A stretch of DNA of 64,000 nt from Certhia americana. Its lineage: Eukaryota > Chordata > Aves > Passeriformes > Certhiidae. The number at the start of each line of letters is the position of its first letter. Position 1 is the stretch's first letter. Below are positions 14,001 through 29,000 of this stretch, piece by piece. The stretch spans positions 821,817 to 885,816 of the forward strand of contig JAGMWU010000039.1 in assembly GCA_018697195.1 (NCBI GenBank), in the 5' to 3' direction. Both the position numbers and the translations under genes were made by a program. A model generated the notes under the pieces. It was not told the origin of the DNA. It worked only from the letters and a program-made list of their open reading frames with translations, and made no database searches.

Positions 14001-17000
14001 ATAGAATTTTGTGATAAACATCCATACACTACAGCAAATTTCTCGGAAAAACTCATGCTTTGAAAAAACAAATTTTTTTCTGTTAATCTCTCTTAACTGA
14101 GATAAAGACAGATGCGAATTTGAACTTCCTGCAGTTAATATTTGTACTGCTAAAGGTAGTGATTATTAGCATACTTCAATTTCACACTAATTTAAATAGA
14201 AATAAAATGTTTACTTTGAATACTACAGCCCTGAATTACAACCAGAATTTGTTTTTCTAATTCTACAGCTTGAATACACCCACTTTTACTAGATAAGTGT
14301 GTTCCAGGACATAAGTTTCTACTGAAAAATATTTCTAGTCCTTGTGGTTGCAAAGCTAACTCTCAAAACACGGACATCCTACCACTGAGAAAGTAACAGC
14401 ACCAGAGACTTAGAGAAGATGAACAAAATAGTAGTGCAAGAGTGAGAAGGTTTAGTGACTGTTTTTCAATAGAACTATTCACAAGGGCTGAAATATCCCT
14501 TACTTGAGTTAAAATAGTTAAGTTACGGCTCAGTGCTTTGTATGCACTCAATTATTTTTCATTTCTTACACTTAGTTATATTGAATGTAATCTGCCATTT
14601 CTTTGTCAGCACCAGTAAAGAGTGATCTTCTGTGACTCTGCAGCCAGTCGTACATTTGATTATCCTGAATAATTTTGTCCTGTATTTTGTGTATGTACTT
14701 GCTATCAAAGCCCAGTTCAGACACGTTCAAAGCTTTAATAGTTATACTAGAATTATTACTATTTATATGCTAATTATTCACAACTGTGCATATGAATACT
14801 AATATTTATTATGTAAATGCCTCCTTGGAAATCCTACTCCAAACCTCAGCCACTCCCATCTTTCCAAAGAATGCCTTTTCCTTGAAGCACAGCCCATATG
14901 TTTGCATGGCTGTGCTTTAAAATGTAATATGGAACAAATTATGTATGCACAGTGTTTTCTTCACACTCCTCAGAGTCTGGCACTGAATATTGCCCTGAGT
15001 TACACAATGGTACATTTACGATGACAAGAATCTACTTGCGTGCAGCATCAGGACTTGGCTCTGAGGTATTTCATTATGAGCCCTGAGTTATGTTTTGACT
15101 GCCTGGTTCTGGGACATGGCAATCACAACCATTTATGACAGGCTTGAGTTAGATTTTCATTATTCAGTACTGCTGGCAGATTCACAATTAAAAAAAAAAA
15201 AAAAACAACCAACTTTAACAATGCAATTTACTATTGCAACAGCACCAGGTCAACGTTTAAGTGTAAACTTTCAACTTCTGTGCTTCCACAGTATCAGTTA
15301 TTTCCCAGATTCACTCAGTACTAAGGATGTGTTTGAGGTATGGAGAATTCAAGGTTACAATGGCTGTGTCTAAGACAAGAAGTAACTACAATTGTGGAGG
15401 ACTTTCTAGGTTACTGTTTAAACATTCTGATTGTTTTGTATCTTCCCTCTAGCTCCTCGCTCAGAAGTGGCCTTTTGGAAATACAGAATTTGGACAGTTT
15501 CTTTGCAAATTTCTTCCCTTTATCCAGAAGGCATCAGTGGGAATCACAGTCCTTAACCTGTGTGCCCTTAGTGTGGACAGGTACAGTATGTTTTACTCTT
15601 TTGGCACTGTTCTTGTGTGTGCAGATTTCCTAAATCTGGGAGCAGTAAGCATGGACTTCTTAGCAGGCAGATTACAATACAGATATAACTTAGATTCTGG
15701 TCTTTTATATTCTGGCTAATGCTAAGCACCACATTCATGGCTCAAAGCATAATATGAAGTCCTTGGACTAATGAACTTCACATGTTTTTTTTAAAGGTAT
15801 TTAAAAGCTCTGGTAAAGCATTATTTCAACTTCTTTTACCAGACAAAAATTTATTGGGGTTTGACTCAGTATTAGATTGATTTTTTTTCATATGAACTCA
15901 TGTTTGTTTTGTATTTGAACAAGATCATAATCTTTAGGCTTAAATATTAGTTTTTCAACTCAGTGCCTATAGACAGGGGTTTATTCTGATAATTTTCAAA
16001 ACTAACAGAGATCTATTGAAAAACATGTTGAAAATCTGCTTTGATAGTTTGACATTGATAGTTTGAAAATTAATGCCTCTGTTATTTTTTCTTACCACAT
16101 AAAATGCAATAGCAGATGAACACCTGACTTCTGTAAAAGTCATTTTTATGTCTTGAGTTACTTGATCGTGTTCTACTCCAAAATATCAGTACGTCTACAT
16201 ACAGAAAATATTGCTAAATAAAATGCAGTATGTGTATTAGTACAGGGATGCAAAGAAGCTTTAAAATTAATCTTGGTTTGGCTTTACAGAAAAAGTTAAT
16301 ATACAAGGTTATCAGTAGTAGTATCTTAGTCATATCCATACTTGAAATACAGTTTCTTACTGCATTAGTATCTCATTAGCCAAAGCCATAAATAAAATAT
16401 ATTAAAAAAATATATAACTGTTATTGTTGTTCTACTTCCATTTTCTGAGTCTGAGAACTACAAAAAGAATTCTATTTCTCCAACAATATCTGCCCACCAT
16501 TAAATAAAATCCCATGGACCACTCTAAGGAATAAATCATACATTAAGCACATGAAACAGACAGTTTGTTAGATAAATTCTGACAAGTGCAGTTTCACTAG
16601 ATGAAGTTCCACTGTTATATACATTTTTATAAATTGGAACTAACTCAGCTGAAGCTACCTTTTTGTAGATGCATATATATTTTTACAGGAACTGATTTCC
16701 TAATCCTCACAACAACCAAATGCAGTTTCCATCTGAGTATAAGATCTGGTATGGGATCAGACTCAGACTATTTAATTTTCTCCCTTAGCTTGACACTTCG
16801 CCAAGGACATATTCTTTATAACCTGTCGTGAGTGGTTGTAAAGGATGTGTGTTAGAAAACAAGAGTATAGACCCAGATTCTGATAATGGCTAACAAGAAC
16901 TGAATCTGCTAGGTTCATTCACCATGAAAGCTCAGAGAACCTTCAATAAGTTGGGCTGGACACGGGAAGCTGGGCACCTTAACGCAAAATTCCACATGAG

Positions 17001-20000
17001 CTAATGGTTGTTTTCTAGAACAGAAAATGAGTAAACATGAAATTGTGTGCTGTCACAGCTCAACTGTTTCTGATTTATAGGCAAGTTAATTCTTGCTTTA
17101 AAAAAAAGCTCCTGAAAGCTATCTTGTTCATAATTATTTTGGGTTTCTATATATTGCAGTCTATGACACAGAAAAGATGGAGTCAATCAGTAGAGAGAAT
17201 CCATAGTTCCATGTTTTTAGTCATTGTTGACTCTCTGTACCTGTTGCAGAATACAGCCTTAAGTTAGAACAGGATTCTTTTTTTGTTGTTTTTGCTATCA
17301 GGACAGTTCCCTGCTAACTACATCCTATTGTGAAACTCCCCTCATTACTACTGCCCTGGAGTGACTTTCCCTGACAGTGTATTAAGGTTTAACCGTGCAT
17401 GCCCAAGGGGAACAATGGCCACTCACATGTGGAGAGGGTTTGAAGACGCTGACAGAAAGCCAGCCATTCATCCTTCGGAGGAAGCACACTTAGAAGTTTC
17501 CTCAGATGCCCCTCAGGCACTTTTAAACTCTAGGTCATGATGGTGACCATAGTGTGACTGTTTTTCTAAACAGTGCCTGAGTGTGACTAAGGGGAAGGAT
17601 ATTTCCCTGCCTGAGTTTTTTACTCTTTCCTATGTCTTGGGCGTAATGATTATGATGAAGAAATGGGTTGAAGAAGAAAAGTGATGATACAGATCTCATT
17701 TCACATGTATACACCCTCTTCTTGCCTCCTTCTTGCACAGCACATTGCATAGAAGAGTAATCCTAAGGTAGACATTTTTATCTGGGCCAACTCACAGTAT
17801 GAGTATGAGACAAGTCGAGATTTTGCCATGAAAATAAAACTCTAAGAGCTTTATTGTATTAAGATATTTGCACAAAATGAGGAACTGCTGTGGTTGCTAA
17901 CAATGAAGCCGAACAATTCCTATCAGCAACAGCAGGGACATTTAGGAGCTGTCCTGGCACTCATCTTGACAGTGACTGCTTCATACATGCTTGATCTTGT
18001 CCTTTATGTTTCCTGCACTGCTTTTCACTCTTACAAAGGGCTGATGATAGTCGCAGACACTTGTTATATTAAGGGGCCATTTGAACACCTAATTTTCTAA
18101 TTAACACTAATTTCTAATCTCAGTTAAAAGGAATAGGGGAACAAAAGCACCCACTGATGTTCTCAGATCCAGACAAGATGTCTTTCTGAAAGAAATGCTT
18201 TAAGCATGTTGTAATTAGATAGGAGTGCAAAATATATAATTGTGTGTATGTATACAAGTTGACAGCACATGGATGAGCAGTTGAAAATGAAAAAGGGAGA
18301 GAGAAGAGGATCAGAAGAGGATCACAACATCAAACAGACAACAGGAAGTGACCTGGAAAAAAAAAAAAAAAAGAACATCTTACACAAGATTGGAGACAAG
18401 AGGGAAATAAACAGGAAAAAAGGAAAGTTAGACAAATCTCACACAGATTTTAGAGTGAGGAATTAAATGCAATGCATTATGCACATATTTTTATGTCAGG
18501 TCCCTAGCAGACATCCTATGTTTGCCAAGTATGAGGGAAGTAAACCCTGCAGTATTTTCTCACTCTTAATTGTGGGAGGTTTGTGGCTAGACAAAGATCC
18601 TCTATATTACATAACCCACAGAACACCCACCTGAAAAAGTATTACTACTAAAATTATTTTTACTACCACTATTTTTCAAATCACTCCTACAGCAGTGAGT
18701 AAAGAGACGAAAAAACTGCAGGTTAATACGCATTCAGCAAAACCTGATCTAATTACTGAGCTTCTTATGTTTTAGCTGAAAATATTCATAAAATTATTGA
18801 GCTAACAATTCCTTATCAGAGAGTTATTTGAATTTGTAAACTGAATTTAAAAAGTCAGTAAAATACATACAGGACCCAAATCCTTACTGCTGTGCTTAAT
18901 GATCTCCTCATGTGCAAGACAGATGTCATTCAAAAGAACAGGTACAAAAATGCAAGAAAGGAAATAATTGGATTCACAGTTTGCAACACACTGGTTGTCA
19001 TATATATAGTTACAGAGGTAAAACAAACTTTACATTTGCTACTTGGAAAATATATACAGTGTACAAGACCCTGTTTGCTAAGAGCATCAGTCAGTCAAAG
19101 ACGGGGTAGTACCTTGTGCAGCTGACAGAAATGATTGTAAAATTGACAGTCTGTAGAAGGGAAACTTTGAACTGATTGTTAAATTTCCAAAGGTCACAAA
19201 TACTTGAGCATTTGTGTGAAAGGTTAAGTTTCTTTGAATATTCCATTTGGGAATGAAAGCCTTAATTTTATATTTGTCAAAATGAAATATGACAGGATGA
19301 CAAATTATTTTAAATTAAATTTGGATTTTAATATAAGTATTTGTGAGAAGATATGACACTGGATATTTCTTTCTTAATTTTCCCAGTATGGGGGAATTTG
19401 ATGGTCTCAGAATCCTAGCCTCAGACCTCCTCCCCATCAGTGAATCACTGCCTCCTTCCTTTTTCACATTCTTGGAAGATAAAGATGCCTTTAGGTGATA
19501 TTTTTATTTTTATTTCGCAATTCCAAGTTGCAGTTTGCCTTATTATCTTCGAAGTATTTATACATACATTGCTGTAGAAATGAAGTTCTGAGAGCCTGTC
19601 TGTAGTGCAGCTGTGACTGTGCTGTGCATGGCACTGCTGTAGATACCAAGGCAAAGCTTTCCAGTCTCTCTTCTGCAGGGGTGATGGCATGCCAGGCCCT
19701 GACACCTTCCAGTGATGTTGGGTAACAATGCTTGCTGAAGTTTTTGTGAGGGACTTAAGTCTGGATTTGCATTCAGGCTTGTCATTCCCCTAACACTGAA
19801 GCTACAGGGGATGGAATTCCCAAGCCTTCCATCTAGTTAATAAACACACTTCCAAACTAAAAAAGGGGTGTGATACAAGAAATCAGAAGAAATACTTTGT
19901 GTGTGAATCCAATGTTACTCTGTTGGGTAAAAGAGGACTGAGAAAGCCGTTCAATAACTAAATTTTGCTGATTTCTGTAGCCTAGGTCCCGTAGCCCTTA

Positions 20001-23000
20001 AAAAATGTTTTTCCCATCAGGAGCTCTTCATTCTTTCCATCTTGGTTGAACTTGATGATATCAAAAGGTCTTTTCCAACCTAGTTCATTCTGTGATTCTG
20101 TGATCTCAAAAATTCAAAATCCAGTATTTCCCTTCTTAATCTGATATCTTTTCATGCAGACAACCAACCTTTCTTGACTTTTTTTATCCTCAGCTAAAGA
20201 TGACTATTTCATCAGTGGATGCCTTGATATGTCCATGCAGCACTGTCATTCCAAACAGGAAGATGATATTATTTTAGGGAGGTAAAATAAGCAGTTCGGT
20301 AGCTGTTACACCACTAATGACAGAGAGCTCTCTAGAATGAATTTCAAATTATTACAAGATTAAAAATTTATGTTGGTTCTTTCCACTGATTCTGTCTTTG
20401 CTAAATTGTTGGAAATGCTAAGCAGTTTACTGCAGTCATTTTAGGACGACAGGTAAATCTACTACTGAGAATTTAATTTATGGACTGGATTGTACTCTGT
20501 ATTCTGTACCTATCAGTCTTCTCTGAATAATTTCTTCTGACCAGGCCTGACAGAGAGATTGAGGTCTCCAAGCTAATAAACTTCTACAAGCTCATTGAAA
20601 ACTGATAGACAAATAGAGGAGAAATATCCTCTCACTTCATTGAACAGTGTAAACAGAACTAATGTCTTTTCACTTCATCGAGAGTATTTTCCCGGTCTCT
20701 CATTGCCTGGAAGCTGATGGCTTCACTTCGGATAGCACCGCTGCTACTGCCAAGGTAGCTAAAGGAGATGGATGCTTTGTATCTGTGAGAATGCCTGTAT
20801 GCCAGGAAGGTTTTTTTCCTCTGTTAAGGCAGTTATTTAGTGAAAGATACAGTCTGTCCTCACAAACCTTGCCTACTTTAATTAGAACTCATTAGTGCAG
20901 TCCACCTAGCAGAATTCCACGCAATCCCAAGCAGAACAGGAGCAGCCGGCTCTCTGCTCTCCACCCTTTGATGTGCCCTGTTATGTCCTCGATAAGCGGA
21001 CAGCTGACAGAGGCCCCGGAAAAAAGTAAAAAAACAAGTAATACAAGTCTCAGATGTCAGGTCTAGGATTTTACTTGCCATATGATACTGAACCATGATC
21101 TTTTAAGAAGGAAACTGCGGGCAGGAAACTAATGCAGTCTAAAACTAAAACTGTCTCTTTCAGGTACCGAGCAGTTGCGTCCTGGAGCCGCGTTCAGGGG
21201 ATTGGAATCCCGATGATCACTGCTATTGAAATTTTCTCCATTTGGCTTCTGTCCTTCATACTGGCCATCCCAGAAGCAATTGGCTTTGCCGTGGTACCTT
21301 TCAGATACAAAGATGCAAGTTATGTTACCTGCATGCTCAAACCTACAAACGATTTCTTGTTTGTGAGTAACATCCTGTCTTCTCTTTTTTGGAACTCACA
21401 ATACATGGGTTAGACAATTAGGATACTGGATGATAATAGAGTTTATTCATGCATTAAACTGCAAAATGTACTCTACTGTGTTTTGGTGCAAAGAGGATCC
21501 TATGTTCACAGTGACTTGTCTCTGCTTTCAGCCAGAGGGATTAAATGGGGCTTTACAGCATTTTCATTTCTTTGTTACTGAGGATTCTTACTACAGACAT
21601 TTGCAATTCACACTGGCTTAAAGTACAATCAAGAGATGTATCAGGGTAGCCAGAGCCTTGAAAAGTTTAGAGTTTCAAGGTACAACACCTTGGAGCTTGT
21701 AAATGTCAAAACACATGTTTTACCATGATTAGTCATCCTTTTGTATGCAGTAGTCAGCTCTCTTGGCACACAAAGAAAAAGGCGGGGCCATACTACACGC
21801 ATTAAAGTCAAATAAAAAATAATCCTTTAGTTTACGAGAAATCATGACTACAAAGCTGACAGACCCACACCTCCAGCTAGGTGCTTGTGCAGTGTTAGAT
21901 GCCATTAGACAGCTGCTCAAGAGCAAGAGGAGTGCCTGAGACACACCAGGCTGCTTTGGCACGTTTCCTACCCCTCATCATCCTCAGCGCTCCTGCAGAT
22001 TAACAGCTGTCAATACCTGCATCAACTTCTGCAAAGCAGCTCAGAATCAATAGATTACTGCATAAATAATCTTTAAATTTTTCTCTGGACTAGAATTTTT
22101 CATAATAAGAGTATAAGTTTCTCTTTTTTCAATGTCTGGTGCTTCTTTTATTGGACCAGAATGTAACTTGGCCTGGCATTGGGAAGGATAGGGCAAAGTG
22201 GAGCTAGGAATTTTAGAAAATAAAACCTATGGATGATTATTTGTACAGAGGAACATCCCCAACTTTGGTAGGGTTACACAAACTATAGGGATGGCAAAAA
22301 GAGCATGAGATAATTGAAAGAGAAGGAAAAAAAAAAAGGAATTCCCTAATGGAAATAATCAATGCAGGTAAAGATGGAGTGGAATTTCCCAGAGCTTATT
22401 ATATTTTTGTTTCTCAATTCCACAACCTATATGACTATAGATCCTGTAGTTGTAAGACTGTGACTTATGAATTACACACTGCAGCAAAATTTCCCTTCTC
22501 TAATGGCTGTTTTTCACCTTAAATGGGCCTGAACAATCTTCACTTCCTTTCTCCCTAAGATAAAGAATAGTTTTCTCTCTTCTCAAAAACATTACAGTTC
22601 AGGTCTTCCATAGGCATGCTAACTTTAATTATTATTCTGTTCTTAATATTCTAAGTAGAATAGCTTGGGGTTTTTCCTAGCAGGAAGCAGTATCTCTTAC
22701 TTGCTCCGTATAATTCAGAAGTTCTAATCTCCCCTCAGAAGTTTGATTTTTTAAGGAAACAAACCAGCAGTTATGTCCAAGCCATGAGTAAATGTTGGCT
22801 GTGTCAGTCAAAATGGAGAGCTTTGTGTTTCAATGTGTTGCAAGCAAGTACAAACATGAGATTAAAGTGGAAATACCATTTTAACCTTAGTATTTACTAC
22901 CACAAACACCACAATAAACAATTACTAAACTTCAGGAAATATTTATTATTAACGTTTTGGTTTTAATAGGAGCTTTATTCATGTTTAAAACTATCTTTGA

Positions 23001-26000
23001 AAGATTTAAAAGATTCATGCTAGACCACGATTCCCAAGAGGCTGAGTGCACTAGGAAACTTGTTTAAAATGCACATTTCCTGTAGAAAACCAGTTCCATG
23101 TGGGCTTTCAAGACAAACAAAAGAATGTCTACTTCTCTTCAATCAACCCATTTTTGTGCTTTGATGTAAGCTTTGTGAAACTCAGATTCCTCAATTAATC
23201 ATTTACAGACAGTTTTGAGTGGGTTTTATAACTCCACGAGGCCAACTCCTCATCCAGAAGTGATGTATTGGTCAGGGTTGTGACACAGAGCTTTCGTGTG
23301 TTTTCTTGACCAACGGGCAATGCTCACAAAGGCTGGAACATTGATAGGACACAAAGTTTTCCTTGTAAACATGAAATGGATTCATGTAGTACACATTTTG
23401 TTGTGCTGCCCAGCCAATGTGATTCTAGCCTGACTTGGAGGAATTTGCCGTGGAAGAGATAATTGTCTCCATGCATTTGTAATCCTTTTCTCTGCAGAAG
23501 GAGCAGTAATTACATTTGCCCTCAGTACAAACTCCTCAAATATGAGGCATATTGTTTTCCAGTTTTCTGCTGGCAAAGACTCTGCTCCCAGAAGGGGGAA
23601 TTCTGCCCCCAAGGAAAGTGCAACTATGCTGGAGACTGTAGCCCCTCCTCAGGGAGGGGGCTAATGAGGAGGTGGAAACAAGTTAATCAACACAACACAG
23701 TGTCCCAGAGTGAGGTGGGATTGTGGCCTAGAAACCGGCAGCGTAATCTAAACTTGCAAATTCTGTACACAGCTGTGTTGGGGCAGACAGAAAAATTCAA
23801 AAGCATTCCATTTTTCTTACTAAATCAGCTTTCTGATGTAACTGAAGTAGATTTTTAAAGTAACATTATTAAACACCAGCATATGATTGGTATCAACTAT
23901 TTTTCATCTCTGGAAGTTTAGTGCTGTTTGGTTTTAAATGTAAACATGATGTCAAAAGTTTGACTTTTTCAAACAGGAGTCATAAAATCCTCAGGCATCA
24001 GAATTTTGACATTTGGTGTGGGAACTGTTATGTTACAAGAGCACATCCTTCCTCTAGGAACAAACAAGCTGGGGGAAAGAGTGACACATCCTTTTTATAC
24101 TAATAACCTAGACACAGGAAGTATTTGAAATGCCATATTTCAGTGCATACTTTTGGCTGAGCATAAAAGTTAAAAACTAAGATACAGTATTTTCTGAAGT
24201 CTGAAAACATGATCCCCTGCAGAAAAGAGCTATTTTAAATGTTTTCTGAAATGTAGTATTTCCTATAATACATAATTGTATTAACTTACAGCACTGCTTA
24301 CATCACAGCTAATACTTAAAATGACACAGAGCATAGTACTGCTATTCTGTCAATACTTGTGTCCTGTCACAAAAGGCAAATGGTGGAAATGGCAGTCAAG
24401 GGGTTAAAAGTAACTGTACCACTGGAAGCCATCCCTAAGCTTTGCACATATCAGACAAACACTTATGAAGTGGCTCCTATCTGCCCAGTACATAAGCAAA
24501 CCAATTGCCAACCTTTTCACTGATAACAAAAGGTGATTAAACTTACAAGACATTTTGAATTTTCCTTTTTTGGCATCAGGACAGAAGCTGTAGAGGTAAA
24601 TGGCATTTCCTGAGACAGGCTTTTAGTAAGATTCATTATCTCAGACTGACACTGTTTACATTTTGGCATGTCTTTTTCATGCAGCTGTGTTCCAGTTTTC
24701 ATGAATGAATATAAATGTTCAGAAAGCAGAACAAAAAAAAAATTAATTCCATCCTAAGGCAGATTGCAACAAAGGTACAGGCAGGCTATGTGTAAATGTT
24801 TACGCTGCCACAATTCCTGTTTTGATGTTGGTCAAAAAGAGATCAACAATAAGCATACAGATACCAGTGTACCAACTGTCATGCTTTTGCAAGACCTTTC
24901 TGTGGTATTTTGCCTTGAATCATAAGAAAATATCTGCTCTTTTCTTTTCCTTATCTACAGTTTTACAAAGATGCAAAGGATTGGTGGCTGTTTGGTTTCT
25001 ATTTCTGCATGCCATTGGCATGCACTGCCATCTTTTATACGCTAATGACTTGTGAAATGTTAAACAGAAGAAACAGCAACTTGAGAATTGCTCTCAGTGA
25101 ACACCTGAAGCAGGTAAATATATTAGAAACACCAATGCTTGAAAATACTGTTCTCTCTATGGGTAACATTAGAAATATTTCAAGGTGTACTTGACTACAG
25201 TAAACTACAGAAGTAGAAAGTGAGGATGGGGGTTATTTATGATGTTAAGGCATTCATTTAAACCTGGAACAAAAGATTAAATCATAGTATAAGGAGGCAT
25301 TGAAGACAGCATGCTCAGGAAACTAACCTGTCTCTTTCTGTTCTTACTTTGATAGTTGTGCACTCTTTCTCTTTAACCTCAAATCACTACTGGCTAAGTG
25401 CTTTGAAATTTAATGACAAAGATTTGCCAAAAAATGTTTCTTTTGTGTATAAAGATATGACTCTATGGATCCTCCCTCCTTTTGGCACTCTTTGATATGT
25501 AACTGTAGTTTCATATAAAAAGCAATTGTAGAATAACCTAGTTTAGAAAAGAGTGGATTTTGTTTCTCAGGCTTATTGCACTGTTGCTGTACCACTGCTG
25601 TAGCTGCTTTGAAAAGAGCAACAGGAGAACAGAACAAACAAATGATCACAGAACAAAGCTGCTCATGGAACCATCAGGTCTCTTTGCTGGATTGACAGCA
25701 CTGGCTTATGTTTAACACTTAACTGAAATTTTAAAAACAATCTGGAGCTTCTCCCCTGCGTTAACATCAGCCCTTCAAATTCTACTCTTTTAACTTCCAT
25801 ATTCACAGATCTGAATCCCTAAAGCAGTCCTCTCTGCATCAGAGTGAGTTCTCACAGAGGTTCCTCCTCTGCTGGTTCATTCCAAATCAGGGCTGACTGG
25901 AAAATCCTCCCCTTATGCACATTCTCCACTTTTTTCCCTCATCAGGCCCTGGGACTGCAACTCAGTGTGTCCTAGGGCCACACACAGGCTACTCCACCCA

Positions 26001-29000
26001 GTAGAACTATAATGGTATGTACTAGGAGGTGGGGGAAATCCACCCTTTCCAATCCTAAAATGCAGTGTACACCAAGCTTCTCACACTGGCTGCTGCAGGA
26101 TGACTTTATGTAACAATTTCCAAATGCTTGTCCTTTTAACTCTCACCTTTTGCTTTCCTTCCTTCCTTCCCTTCCTTCCTTCCCTTCCTTCCTTCCCTTC
26201 CTTCCTTCCTTCCCTTCCTTCCTTCCCTCCCTCCCTCCCTCCCTCCCTCTATCCCTATATCCTTATCCACATTTATGTCTAATTATGATTCTTTTCTTAC
26301 ATTTATAAAAGGTGCTATTACAAAAAGGAGGAAATTATAATAGTCATATTCAAAGCCTAACAGACTGTAATCACTCGTTTGACTTCAAGTTCTTTCATGA
26401 CTGAGCCTTACAGTGCTTGTCACAGTTACATTACAGTTGAATCCTTACCCCTTTGTACACTTTCTCAAACCCATGCCTACCAAACACCACTGGTATACAT
26501 TGTCAAAAACCCACCAAAACATCTATAATTCTCTAGAGCCACATAAAATACCCATTAAACTGCAATTATTTCCTAAGTATGCCAAGATTAAGCTGTAATA
26601 TCAACGTTTCTAAAACGTTTGTAGAGGAACTATTTACCTGAGAACATCAAGATCTCATAGCAAGGATCACATAGCAAAATTGAGATACTGGGCAGTATCC
26701 CTTTATAGAACAATACATCAGAAAGAATCCTACAATATTCTAGCAATACCAATACCTGTGTGCCCAGCTGCTCCAGCCTCAGTTATGTGCAAGTTCTGCT
26801 GAGAATGGCCAGGATCAAGAACATGGCAAACCCTGTAAGAAAGGAGCAGTACATCAGGTAGTCTGGATGCTTCACTTTGGGAATCCTTTCATAATTTATC
26901 TGTATTACTGACTTTTCTGCCAAGATTGCTAACTACAGTCACCTGCCAGTATGAATTGGGCACTCAGTATATACTCTTATATCCTTTATCTAGCGCCGAG
27001 AAGTTGCCAAGACGGTTTTCTGTTTAGTTGTGATTTTTGCTCTTTGCTGGTTCCCTCTCCATCTGAGCCGGATTTTGAAGAAAATGGTATACAATGAAAA
27101 AGATCCCAGCAGATGTGAACTACTCAGGTACTTCATTTCCTATGCCAATAGTTTTTAATGAAAAAATATAATGCTGCGTGCTTAGGACTTCTACGTATGT
27201 CACTGTGCAATGCAACTGTGGTGTTTATTAATTTTAAGCTGCACCCATTTTCAGCGGTTGCAGTTTTAATGGGGTAGCATAATCTCAACAAATGTTGTCT
27301 GTCGTAATTTTAATCACTTTGCTCTGGATTTTTTTAACATCTGTGAGACATTATTATAGACATGGCATGGTACAAGATTAGATTGAGGGAGTTAGGTAAG
27401 AGAGAATTAGTTTGTGTGACAGAAGAAGCTGTAACTACAAGGAACATGGATGCTTCTGTAGCATAAGAACTGTTTAAATGTTTTTCTTCTTCTTGCCTAG
27501 TTTCTTGCTGCCCTTGGATTACATCAGCATCAACCTGGCAACCATGAACTCTTGTATAAACCCCATAGCTCTGTATTTTGTGAGCAAGAAGTTTAAAAAC
27601 TGCTTCCAGGTAAGCTTCTCTTGATAAGATTTTATATCCAGTTAACGAACTGTATTGAACCACTTGGCTGTTATCTATTTTTAACAGCTGGGAGAAGAGG
27701 CACGCAAATGAATGAAAGAATATAAATTGTCTGGTTTAGCAGCTAGCAGTTCACATGTACATGTACTAACCTGAAAGTGAAACTATTCACTTTATCTGAA
27801 ATATTCAACTAATAAATAAGTTTGACATAGTCCTCATATATGTAAACTGAGATAGACATGCTCTTGTAAAAACTATTTATCTGTACATGACAGGCACATA
27901 AAATAGAATAACAATTTTCCACTCTCGATGACTCCAAGCTGCCTGCATTAAACCATGTCATTAATGACTAAAATTTTCAGGCCTGAATACCAAACCAGGC
28001 ACCTGAGTTGACTTTGGCAATTAAATATGCATTGTGTCTTCTACATGCATTTTCCAGTTCCTACACATGCAAACATATTTTAAGGCTAAAATAATTTCCT
28101 TGTGACAATGTGCCTCTGCAAGTCCCTGTCCACCTATTAAAGGCAACACAGGAAGCAAAAAAATGAGAGTAAAGAAAGGAATGAAGTGGAACACTGAAAT
28201 AGCTTTGTCTGCAATGAAAAACAAAGGATGACAGACTGTAGACTAAACTTTAAGTCTGAGAACAGGCAGAATCCAAACTACTGAGAAAAGTGTAAAGTAT
28301 TATTAGACTTAGGGAATACCTATTTGTCTGTAGCCTGATCAGATTTACAAACTATTTAAAGGGAGCATTTTCACATGATAAGTAGGAAGTCAGCTTTTAT
28401 TCCTAACTGTGTAAAATGTTACACCTCAGTATGTTCACTGAACCTTTTCCAAAACAATTTTGTCTTTTTCTAAGATGTGAGAAGAGACCTAAGTTATGGG
28501 CTGGGGAATTTTTCTTCTTTTCTTTTCCATGCTAAGCAGCATGCTGATCCCCAAGTTTGTCAAGTACAATGATAGAAAGAGGAAAAAACAATTGACCCAC
28601 CACCTAACAATATGTATTGAATTCTGTCAGTTCTCAATCTATTTGCCTTAGTCAAACAAATTTCCCTTTTCATTCTGTGAAAGTTTTTTGTAAATAAGAG
28701 GCACAGGCTGGGCCTAATTTGCTGCATTTGTGACATTCAATCACAAGAATCATCTATGTTCTAGGATAAAAATTTCCCTGAATTTCCCTAGCACTTGCTT
28801 CAGCTAGAATTATCTGTCATTTCTGAATGAAAAATATGGCTGGAAATCTGCAACAAACTGAGGGAGTTGTTTTAACTTTTATCTATTTATTTTTTATTCA
28901 TTTTCAGTCATGTCTTTGCTGTTGCTGCTCCCAGTCTAAGAGTTTGGTGACTTCAGTGCCCATGAATGGAACAAGCATTCAATGGAAAAACCAAGAACTA

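Larger units (their letters stand above)
1854..15452 (+). other. EDNRA intron after coding exon 1 (13.6 kb)
   Basis: It starts GTAGGA and ends CCCTCTAG. It contains a degraded CR1 LINE (about 3190-5317), another CR1 3' fragment (about 5655-5795), a tandem duplication with A-rich tails (10832-11070) and homopolymer T or A runs near 13388-13416 and 15190-15205. The rest is unremarkable AT-rich sequence in which I see no gene. Confidence 0.85.
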
